Source: Ascoidea tarda (nom. inval.) (Eukaryota > Ascomycota > Saccharomycetes > Ascoideales > Ascoideaceae). From it: DNA of 26,360 bases. The stretch lies in NCBI GenBank assembly GCA_030560485.1, contig JAKTTS010000193.1, positions 1 to 26,360 on the forward strand, given 5' to 3'. The position numbers were made by a program, and so were the translations under genes. Below, piece by piece: positions 18,301-26,360 of the stretch. The stretch's first letter is position 1; the number at the start of each line of letters is the position of its first letter. The notes beneath the pieces were generated by a model. It searched no databases and was not told the DNA's origin. It saw only the letters and a program-made list of their open reading frames with translations.

Positions 18301-19690
18301 TATTCAAGAAATATGGAAAGAATTTTTAACGAAAATTAAAAAAGAAGAAAAATCAAGCAAAAATCTTATAAGGTTTTATCCTTTTTTTGATTTTTTTTCA
18401 AAATTGGATAGGCTGATTGATAAAGAAAAACTAGAAAGCGAAAAGTATAATGATTCTTTTACTATCCTAACAAGATACTATGAGTCAATTGTTTCAATTT
18501 TTGATAAATTGGAATCATTTAGACCTTTTGAGGTATTGACAAATTTAAAAGCAAAAACTAATTATATGCTTTTGAAACATGCTAAAGTTGTTGCAATGAC
18601 TTCAACTTATGTTTCAATGAGAAATAATGATTTAAAAGAAATGGGTTTAAGTTTTGATAATGTTTTAATTGAAGAAGCTGCACAACTTACTGAAATTAAT
18701 ACAGTAATACCATTATTGTTAGCCAATTCTAGAAACTCTGACAACTCATTAAAAAGGGCGATATTTATTGGTGACCATAATCAAAACAGGCCTATAATTC
18801 AAAATCCCTCTTTAAAACAATTTTCAAAGGCAGATCAATCATTGTTTGAAAGATTCATTAAATTGGGTCTCCCATACTTTAAATTGAATTATCAAGGTCG
18901 TGCAAGAAGTGAAATTGTTCATTTATATAATCACATCTATTCTGAATCAGGATCTTCCGATGGTATACTTAATCTTGAACATATCAAAAACAGTATGGAA
19001 TTCACACTTTCTAATCCAGGTTTTAATAATGTTTGTCAATTTATTAACGTTTCCAAGTACCATAATCAAGGAGAAACAGAGCCTTCACCAAATCTTATTC
19101 AAAATTTAGGAGAAGCTGAATTTGCTGTTGCATTATATTGCTATATGAGACTATTAAATTACTCAAACAAAAAGATTACAATACTAGTAATGTATAGCGG
19201 CCAAAAGTATTTAATTGAAGAGATTTTAAAAACTAGATGTGGTGCTAATAAAAAAGGATCAGATATCAATAGCAAAAATTTTAATTTCGGATGGCCAATT
19301 GTGAGCACTGTTGATAATTATCAAGGACAAGAAAATGATTATATCTTGTTGTCTTTGTGTCGTACAAAAAAGTTGGGTTACATCAGGGATATAAGAAGAG
19401 TGGTTGTTGCACTATCAAGAGCAAGACTAGGGTTATATGTTCTAGGTTACCAGCTGCTATTTCGAAATATTGTAGAACCGCAACTCAAAAAAGTTTTTGA
19501 AAGGCTAATTCCCGAAAAGTTTGATGGTAAATTAGATTTGGTTACAGGTGAAATGTTTGGCAAAATTAATCGAAAGTCCGGCGAACTATCTTTGAATAGT
19601 TTTAAAATGGAGAGTTTGGAACATTTTGGTCGATATGTTCACGAAATGACTGAGACCAGAATGAAATTTAATATCGATTCTAAAGAATGA
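15302..19690 (+). CDS. Aquarius / Cwf11 intron-binding spliceosomal helicase
   Basis: A 1462-residue orthologue of Aquarius (AQR/IBP160; Cwf11 in fission yeast), an SF1 RNA helicase that sits on introns near the branch site in the spliceosome. In humans it couples splicing to intronic box C/D snoRNP assembly. The N-terminal half is the helical ARM-type domain; a barrel region follows near 560-760 (NEWDELSRNDIIFLVSL). The helicase core has GPPGTGKT at 874-881, ITHSNHALNHLF, EEAAQ at 1124-1128, a GDHNQNRP motif III at 1157-1164, YQGRAR, VDNYQGQENDYILLSL and ALSRAR at 1370-1375. Motif III differs from the usual GDHHQLPP. The long C-terminal tail of animal Aquarius is missing. The frame is intact throughout and no intron is needed. 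S. cerevisiae has no Aquarius. Confidence 0.95.
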   Translation: MTEIINDEIDVLEIAKKNWLFDDKNKKKLLKTKRDDQIISLILNHLLKNPQNTANTDSNINYNLLTQLESLNYLESYLWVMFDDFSTNDHIISISLLLLAKSTNTDYTASIWSSLRINEYTNFNDNNDQYINSDRGAFTSLFGRVLSLLLSDSYTDRLIIQKTYLLAFINLLLNNLDHRFIKSQLSPIFNILTWSNLSTNRKQTIFNNYPHIKKMYNKFEKKLNAQNDQDKNEQNEIKKSDFIFRLNWLYHFLLNYIFIISANNSNNSNNISIKNQIIIDYSLMVFQFLIDILSQLSTRAFINPLIKDINLLAFTNLYIIDKNLKNSDLLKMFDILLYYIYNPIDDFTGIITSNESVQTNYYNSLESFQKIIYKLFQNKTNDTQILELSKASLTYLTNKSFFISKLSSLDSQDLKLILNEINLNLNYSTSLNIQLTKELFIHFIYFNYYNPLTYLNDFYKVSLLPDQSSILENYNLYQLDYQMKNRSILWFSKPLYKLGLQYLSMNDFLFRSFFLQRDEFFYQILNDIELIIKRLNHKIYRSDINNEELKLQGFSKMALKITNKPSIVSTTFNASIKTSYPDVVNLEVQLNLNKLSDSIINEWDELSRNDIIFLVSLTEKKNSNNFLESLGIRQITSGKITEIVDGYSKKIHFAEKNNTLGEEILSNDISNYKLKLRRFYIDIDAKVYHEISNFGNDKQKFDSMLSNINLIVRRKKRENNFYQILSNMKLLVSQTELNLPCLLLGNFLGFDTKIHNNNDNWILDMKNNFIDLNHLFQCFPDYNLTINNKKYPKILKKRKIISNNVDENIHETFTPPFLLKKTNQIKKTISIYSYDQKKLSNFSDNNHKPLIKFTEIQMKSIISGSLPGLTIILGPPGTGKTDVATQIISNIFNNFPYQKTLIITHSNHALNHLFAKLSQLGTIDEQFLLRLGYGEQGLSNSASEDEIQNRSSFCSFGRVEHSISQIPVLLKKVDTLAESLNIIGAHGNSCETAIFFYNSYIQEIWKEFLTKIKKEEKSSKNLIRFYPFFDFFSKLDRLIDKEKLESEKYNDSFTILTRYYESIVSIFDKLESFRPFEVLTNLKAKTNYMLLKHAKVVAMTSTYVSMRNNDLKEMGLSFDNVLIEEAAQLTEINTVIPLLLANSRNSDNSLKRAIFIGDHNQNRPIIQNPSLKQFSKADQSLFERFIKLGLPYFKLNYQGRARSEIVHLYNHIYSESGSSDGILNLEHIKNSMEFTLSNPGFNNVCQFINVSKYHNQGETEPSPNLIQNLGEAEFAVALYCYMRLLNYSNKKITILVMYSGQKYLIEEILKTRCGANKKGSDINSKNFNFGWPIVSTVDNYQGQENDYILLSLCRTKKLGYIRDIRRVVVALSRARLGLYVLGYQLLFRNIVEPQLKKVFERLIPEKFDGKLDLVTGEMFGKINRKSGELSLNSFKMESLEHFGRYVHEMTETRMKFNIDSKE

Positions 19691-19937
19691 AGTTTCAGTT
19701 GTTTTTAAATTTTTGTAACATTAATTATTCCAAAAATGAAACGAAAAACTAACTATAAAAAGAAATGAATTAAAAATATAAATAAAAATATCTGAAACGT
19801 TTAAATTATAAAGGTGATACCAAAGGTAAATAATAAATTATGTTAATGAATGGACATATCAAGAACAACTATAAAAATGTAAATTAAATTAAAACAGCAA
19901 ATATAAAAATAAATAAAATGTGGAAATTAAAAAAAAA
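19691..19937. other. Convergent 3' intergenic region Aquarius/MYO1
   Basis: These 247 bases separate the two stops. They are very AT-rich, with TAAATA-type words that could serve as polyadenylation signals on either strand. No gene is seen. Confidence 0.6.
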
Positions 19938-22900
19938 TTAATTGTTATTGGTATTAAGAGATGAATTTGATCTTGAAGAAGACCTGTATAAAGAGCTAAA
20001 TGCTCTTCCAGTTTTTGATTTTTTTTGCAGAACTAATTCAAATTTTGCTTTCCAATCAAGTAATTCTTTCTCTAGTCTTAAAGAATTTTCCTTTTTAGAG
20101 TTAATTTCTCTTTCAGCCCTCTTGAGTAACAATTGAGACTTTTCATCTCTTTTTTGCAACTCTTCTAACTTCTGAATTAGTCTTGAAATTTTTTCTTCAT
20201 CCTGTTTCTTTTCTTCATTCATTTTCCTCAATGAATGACTTTCTAGTTCTAATTGAGTTTGAAGATCCTTAATTGTTGTTTCTAGAGCTCTTGAGCTTTT
20301 ACTAGATTCAAACTTAATTTCGTTTATTTCTCCCATTTTTTTTTCCAATTCTTCCATTCTGTTTCGCCAAAATGTATCATTTGAAGAAATTGAGTCTCTT
20401 TGCAAATTTTTTATTCTGGATTGCAATTGCTTGATATATTTTTCCAACGCAATGTTTTCTTGTAAGACCATTTGAACATTTTGTTTTTCTTTATTGAGTT
20501 TTTCTTTATTCATAGATGATGAAGAACGTAACTCGAATATTTCTTTTTTGGATTCATTAATTTCTCGTTTTTGCTTTTCAAGAAGTAATACCAAACCGGA
20601 ATTAGCATCTCCCATATTTTGATTCTCAGTTAAATACGATTGAAATTGGGATGATATTTCCGAAATTCTGAGTTCAAGATTTTTTTTATCACTTTGTAAT
20701 GTATCTCTTTCTTTCATCAACTCTTCTAAAGATGTATTTAAAGCACTAAATTGTGATATTGCTGCTTCCAATTTAGCCTTTTTATCTTGAGAACTCTGAT
20801 TATGAATGTTTCCAGTGGCTTCTAACTGCTGAATCAAATTTTCGTAATAAACCTTGTCACTTTCCCATTTATTTAGCTGATCATCTAAAATTTGTTTTTC
20901 ACCCAAGGAGTTATCTAACTGCAATTGAAGTCTTTTGATTTCTTTTTGAAGTGTTGTTTCGGTGACTAAAGATTGAGCCAATTTCTGATTTAAATCTTCA
21001 AGTTGCTTATCACGGTTGTTATATTTATTTCCCGTAATATACAGATATCTATACCTTTCTAATTCATTGGTTAGTGTTGTTTGATTATTCAATAGCTTTT
21101 CAATCTCAGCTTGTTTATTTCCAACCTCAGCTTCTAATTTATATATTTTAATATGCAACTTAGCTTTTACAGCGTCAACATCTTTTGTATTACTTTTCAA
21201 CGCAGTTAACACTTCCTGAGCCTCTTTTAACTCGTCCCTTGCAAACTTTTCAGATCTATGACATGCTTTTACAATAGTTTCTGCCTCCTCCAACTTGGAA
21301 AAATAATCTTCTGAACGACTTTTGAACAATTTAATAGATTTCTCTAAATCCTCAACTTTATTTTGAGAAGCTTCTAATTTTAATTGAGTTGTGATTAATT
21401 CTTCTTTCAATAAAAATGTGGTTGTTTCTGTCTTGCTCTTTTTCTCATTAAAATATTTGTTTGTTGGAGCTTCTGCAGATTTTTTGAACCTTGAAATTTC
21501 TTGTTTTGATTTGGCTAGCTCCTCTCTAGTAGTTCGTAGTTGCTTGGAAACATCCTGATAAACTTTTATTAGTTCCGAATTAGAACTTTCTTGTTGATTT
21601 ATGATGTTTTGATTATCTTTTAGAGGAAGTGGGGGTAATCTGCAACCAGAAACCTCTTTCATTTGTCTTTCTAACAATTTAACCCTGGCTTCAGAATTTT
21701 CATACTTGACCTTATAAGCAGAATCTACTGGTACTTGTGGCAATGAAGTTTGATCGTTCAACATAGACAATCCCCTGGATGTTATTTCAGAATTCAAACC
21801 AGCAACTTGTTTTTGAAGTTCTAATTCTGCTCTTTTACTTGCCTTTTTTTCTAATTCAAGGCTTTGTTTAAGATCTCTATTTTCTCTTAATAATGTTTGA
21901 ATTTTAGCATAATCAGTATCACTTGGCTGATTATTCAAAATAGAAGGGTCTATATTACCGCCTGAAAGCTTGATTTTTTCCAATTGTGCAGCAAGTTTTT
22001 GATTGTCAAATGCTTCTGAGGCAAGTCTGGTTTTAAGAACCTTCATTTCGTCGGTCATTTTCGAATTTTCCAAAGATCCTTTTCTCACCAAAGCGCTTTG
22101 TTCATTTAATTGAAGTTTGACAGAGGCAAATTCATCAATTAATTTTTTCTGGGCTGCTTTCAATTGTTCATAATCATCATTAGAATATGTTTTTGCACGA
22201 AGATCAAATTTAGTATTTAGTTCAGTGATTTTTCTATCAAACTCTTTCTTCTCTTGAGCCAATGAGTCGTGTTCTTTGGTTACAGAATTTAATTTAGAAG
22301 TCAAATCAGATGTTTTTTCTTTTTCTGTTTTAAGGCAAGACTCTGCCTCTTTTATTTTATGTTTTAACTCCATCAACTCTGAATTATGTTTCTGCCTTCC
22401 ACGTTCAAATTTAATATCATCTGCAATTTTCACCTTTAATAAATTTTTTGCTTCTGTCGCTTCTCTCTCAAGATTTTTATATTGTAATTTCAATGTCTCG
22501 ACATTTTTATCTGCCGATTTATAATTATTATCCAAATCATTCTTTTCAGTTTCCAATTTTTCGATAGTTAAGTTCAATTCAGTAACTTGTTTTTTCAAAG
22601 AATCTAGCTCTATGACGGGTTGATCAATGTCCTTTATTTTGTTGGTAAGCAAACTATTTTCTTCCATTAATTGTGAAATTCTTTGGTTCGCTTTTTCAAG
22701 TTCTCTAGAAGGTGATGCAAATTTTTTTTCAAGATCTTTATTTGCATTTCTAAGTTGAAATTCTAAATCTCTAATCAGACTATCTTTTTGTCTAATTTTT
22801 GCTTTCAATTCAGCAACCTCATCTTTTATAATAGCAAAATTTCTTGTGCTTGTTGTAGTATTATCTTTTTAATTTCTGAGTTCCTTTTCCATTGCATTTT

Positions 22901-25794
22901 GTTTCATTTTCATTTCATTTTTATCCTTTTCTAAGACAGATATTATTTTTTTTTGATCTGCAACTTCTTTTTTCCAGTTTTCAACTTTAGACTCTAAGGT
23001 ATTTTTATTTTTGGAATACGATTCATAGCTAGTTCGAAGCTTATCGAGTTCTTTTGTCTTTTCTTCTAGTTCAGTGGTAAGTTCAATTTCTTTCTTTTTT
23101 GTTTTTTGAAGTAGATTTTCCTTTGAGGTGGATAAGTCTCTTTCCGTTGCCAAAACATCCTCAATTTTTGCATACTCTTTTTGAAGTTCTTGGAAATTTT
23201 TTCGGGTTGTGGTTTTTTCTTTTTCTATTTTTGTAAGTTGGTTTTTTAAATTTTTAATTTGCTCATTATACAATTGCTTTTCTTGTTGTTGCTTTGAAGA
23301 AGACAATAGTGGTTTTAGTTTGATAAGTAAATCATACCATGGGTTTTTCTTCAATTCATTATATACTAATAAGTTTTTCATTAAGACTTGAGACGCTTGA
23401 ATTTTTTCAATTCTGTACTTTATTAATCTTCTTTTAATGCATCCTCTTGCAACCGCTTGAAAATCTGTAAAAATATATTTGATTTTATCCTCTCTTTTGG
23501 ATTCTAAATCTGCTAAAACGCCTGCTTTAAAAAAAACTTTTGTTAAACCGACATTGTATAATGCAGAATCTAGGTGAATTGCAGATAAAATCAATTCGCA
23601 ATTTTTTTTCATATCACTCGATAATAGATACAGTTTTTTTGAAAGAATTTCATATCTTTGAAAAAACTCTTTAAAGAAGATTCTGTTGGGATAACCAGCT
23701 CTTGCTATTCTAATACCTTCCAAGACACCATTGCATCTTAACTGTTCAAGAATTAGTTTTTTATCAAAATCGTGGGCTCTCTTTTTATTATTTGGAATGA
23801 TACAACGAACAAAATGGGGATATGTATCAGATAATTGGTTCATCAAGTTATTCAATTGTTCTTTATGACGTTGAGCAACTGTTCTAAACATACCCTTTTT
23901 TGTCAGAGAATTTTTAGTGGAACTGGATGAAATGTCATTGTTGAATAAAGAAACCATGTGGGTATTAGCTGAATTTGTCATCAATTCGACGACGTTTTCA
24001 TTTAATGGATCTCTATTTTTGTCCAACCAACCTTCTGTTGAATATTCGACATTTGCGGCATAATGTTTTAAAATAAAACCGTCAGAAAATTTTCCTTTAG
24101 TGAATTTATCAGATTTATCATCTAAAACCTTATTTAACTTTTGAATGAAAGACAGATCAGAAGCTTTTGGAACAATACATTCTTCATCAAGAATTGAGAA
24201 AATACCAATTGGGTTTTGAGCGGATTCGATTAAATCGATTGTTCCTTGTAAATCATGGCCATAATCAATAAATCTCCAGTTAATGTTTTCCTTTATATAT
24301 TCATTTTGTTCTAAAACAAACATGTGATGATTGAAAAACTGTTGAAGTTTTTCATTTGTATAGTTGATACATAATTGCTCAAAGGTTTTTTTTTTTGAAA
24401 ATTTCAAAACCGGCAATATCTAGTACGCCGATAAAGTTGGAAGAGTTTAGAGAATGATCCAATTTATCATTGATTTGATCGACGATAAACTTGAAGGTTC
24501 TTTCATACAAGCTTTTTGATAAAGCATCAAGAGAGAACTTGGCTTGAGAGGCATTTCTTGACTGAGTTACAAATTCTCTGCCTGCTTTAACCTTTGGTCT
24601 CAAAATGGCGGTTGTAAAATCGGATGGACTGATACCTAATAAATTGGCAATATTTTCAATTGGAGAATCTCTGGAAAAATTAGCCTGTTCAGATTTTCGA
24701 GAAATAAAGTCAATGTTACCAATAAGTAGAATGATAGCGATTGTTTTAAAAATTTGCCAATAATCATTTTTATCAAAGCCCATAACTTGGAAGGCATAAA
24801 GCAAATTTTTGAATTCCTTTTTATCATCTACATTGGGGATTGAGTAGTTTCCTTTTTTCAAGTAATTGAAAGATCTTATGTCGATGTTTAAGCACAATTT
24901 TTCCTTTTCGACTTTGGAAAGACCTAGCAATAGCTGATAAAAAATATGGTAGTTACGTTCTTGAGGTGATTGGTTTATGACTCTTGATTTTTCTAGAAGA
25001 TACCAATCAATGTTGGCACCGGATATTTTACCATCATCCGCAAACTCAATTCTGATGAATTTACCAAATCTTGAAGAATTGTTGTTTCTGACGGTTTGAG
25101 CATTACCGAAGGATTCTAGTATTGGATTTGCTTGGATGATTTGTTCTTCAAAAGTGGTGAATTGATTTGCGGTGGGAAAAGAGCTTGAGATTGATAAATT
25201 TGAAGAGTTTTGCTGTAGAGGTTTGTTATTGTTGGTCAGTGTTATTGAGGCTAAATATTGGATGATTTTTTTAGTATTTTCAGTTTTACCAGCACCAGAT
25301 TCACCAGTGACTAGAATGGATTGATTTTGTTTTTTCTGTAGCATGTATCTATAAGTCAAGTCAGTTATAGCGAAAATATGAGGTTTGGCCTTGACATCTT
25401 TAGCAGTGGAATCAGAATGGCCATTGTTGTAGATATTTATGTAGTCAGGACCATAGATTGGAATATTTAGATAGGGATTGATGGCTACCAAGAACAAACC
25501 AGAGTAGGTGTAGATCAAGTCGTCTTTATATCTCTTGTCAAGATTGTTGAGGACCGATGGTTCATTCAAGTAGGTTAATTCAGCCATGTCATCAGCTTTA
25601 TTAAATTTTGGAGGATTTACCTTTTGAATGATGGAAGAATCGACAATTCTGTCAGCATCGTCGCTACACCTCACTTTGATTTTGTCATTTTCCAATTTTT
25701 CAGTGACAAAACCTTTGACAAAAGTCAATTTAAGATCAGGTATCCAGACCCATTGGTGGGAATCGAATTCTATGTCTTCATTATTGGTAGTCAT
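19938..25794 (-). CDS. MYO1: Type II myosin heavy chain (Myo1-like), frame broken twice
   Basis: Total about 1950 codons, close to S. cerevisiae Myo1 (1928), the bipolar motor of the cytokinetic ring. The motor has the P-loop GESGAGKT at residues 164-171, switch I NSSRFGK at 239-245, switch II DIAGFEIF and the actin-side region RCNGVLEGIRIARAGYP. An IQ motif (FQAVARGCIKRR) and the myosin II neck end NPWYDLLIKLKPLL follow, then about 1100 residues of coiled coil and a Ser-rich tail. Head, neck and rod are complete, but two breaks interrupt the frame. An 11-A run at 24386-24396 shifts the frame right after switch II (stop at 24379-24381); ten A would give the expected FKKKTFEQLCIN. An in-frame TAA at 22869-22871 cuts the rod, which then continues in the same frame to 19938. 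I found no canonical splice donor that would remove the TAA. It may be a young pseudogene, or the breaks may be sequence errors. Confidence 0.9.
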
Positions 25795-26260
25795 TGTAGG
25801 ATTGGTTCATGAAAAAAGGCTAAAAAAACAGGGAAATAGCGAGTCTGTGGATGTACGATTGGAGATGAGATAGAGATGGAGATGGAGAATGTGGAAGTGA
25901 TATGATACAAGTGTTGGGCAGCAGTTATAGGAGTAAACAAAGAAAAAGCAGAGCAATCAGTAGGTAGCGAAGCAGAGAATGAAGGGCTAGTGAGCAAAAA
26001 GCAGACAGAACAGAAGTTAGCAGATCCAGTTGGTGAGTAGAGTTTGCATTCGTTTGGTTCCCAGGCATCAGACCAAAGATGGAGTCTTTTGGTATCACTG
26101 CAATGTTTATTTATGTTTTGTTTTGGAGCGGACGGAATCAGCGATGAGTGGAATGGATCATGGTGGATTAGAGGGAAGAGAGGGAGAGAGGAAAAGAGCA
26201 GACAGTGCTGTTCTGGTCTCTGTCTACGTCGATAGCTATGTACAAGAGGCTGCTGTTCAC
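25795..26260 (-). promoter_or_regulatory. MYO1 upstream region
   Basis: These 466 bases lie between the MYO1 start and the stop of the right-edge gene, both on the minus strand. They hold the MYO1 promoter and the 3' flank of the neighbour. The plus strand is purine-rich (GAGATGGAGATGG-type words near 25861-25890), giving a pyrimidine-rich leader for MYO1. No TATA box is convincing. A 160-codon open frame on the minus strand is low-complexity and judged not coding. Confidence 0.6.
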
Positions 26261-26360
26261 TCAGAAAAACCACTTCTTCTTGGGTTCTTTGGTGCCTTCG
26301 CTGGGTGTGAAACGTCCCAACCCGTAGCGTTTGCAGGTGCCTTCCACATCATCAAAGGCC
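26261..26360 (-). CDS. C-terminal end of an unidentified protein (cut by right edge)
   Basis: The minus strand is open from the window edge to TGA at 26261-26263. The last 32 residues include GTCKRYGLGRFTPSEG and end EPKKKWFF. Codons are GC-richer than in the neighbours (GCC, GGC, ACC, AAG, CGC, TAC), which in AT-rich yeasts is typical of well-expressed genes. That, and the sharp composition change just before its stop, argue that it is real. I do not recognise the protein. Orientation matches MYO1, 466 bases upstream of its start. Confidence 0.6.
   Translation of the reverse strand, partial: AFDDVEGTCKRYGLGRFTPSEGTKEPKKKWFF

Noticed and set aside
22780-22930. Intron removing the in-frame TAA of the myosin gene
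   Set aside because: No GTAWGT-like donor, TACTAAC-like branch site or suitable AG pair was found around the stop, and the rod sequence reads continuously on both sides.
24379-24416. Programmed +1 frameshift in the myosin motor
   Set aside because: The known yeast +1 sites (CUU-AGG-C, GCG-AGU-U) are not present. A homopolymer change or slippage is simpler.
25791-26273. 160-codon minus-strand frame upstream of MYO1
   Set aside because: It is low-complexity Ser/Pro/His-rich sequence from a pyrimidine-rich promoter. It overlaps both the MYO1 start and the stop of the right-edge gene, which sits in another frame with better codons.

Overview
The window looks like nuclear chromosomal DNA of a budding yeast (Saccharomycotina). 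It is very AT-rich, with dense intron-poor genes, short intergenic spaces and asparagine-rich low-complexity insertions. It carries recognisable yeast orthologues: Mediator Med13/Ssn2, proteasome Rpn9, snoRNP protein Gar1, a WDR44/Dgr2-type WD protein and a type II myosin (Myo1). It also carries a full-length Aquarius (Cwf11-type) spliceosomal helicase, which Saccharomyces cerevisiae lacks, so this is a lineage that kept a fuller spliceosome. CTG codons are rare, and several fall where relatives carry serine or another small or polar residue. That suggests, but does not prove, a CUG-Ser yeast (one of the CUG-Ser clades).

Layout, left to right. An unidentified partial gene (+) enters from the left edge and converges on MED13 (-), with the two coding ends overlapping by 15 bases. 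A 250-base MED13 promoter follows, then an intron-containing tRNA-Tyr(GTA) gene (-) with a TATA element upstream and a T-run terminator. After a 400-base AT-rich gap comes the WDR44-like gene (-). A 630-base divergent promoter with an unusual GC-rich island and a likely Rpn4/PACE site separates it from RPN9 (+). RPN9 converges on GAR1 (-). GAR1 and the Aquarius gene (+) are divergent from a 221-base shared promoter holding a CACGTG site, an RRPE-like site and a four-codon uORF that overlaps the Aquarius start. Aquarius converges on the myosin II gene (-), which fills 19938-25794. At the right edge is the C-terminal tail of another minus-strand gene.

The genes do not form one pathway. There are two RNA-processing genes (GAR1, Aquarius) sharing a promoter, plus transcription, proteolysis and cytokinesis genes. 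The clearest anomaly is the myosin II gene. Its conserved head, neck and rod are all present, but the reading frame is broken twice: a one-base excess in an 11-A run in the motor, and an in-frame TAA in the rod. I saw no transposon, CRISPR array, viral element or rRNA.
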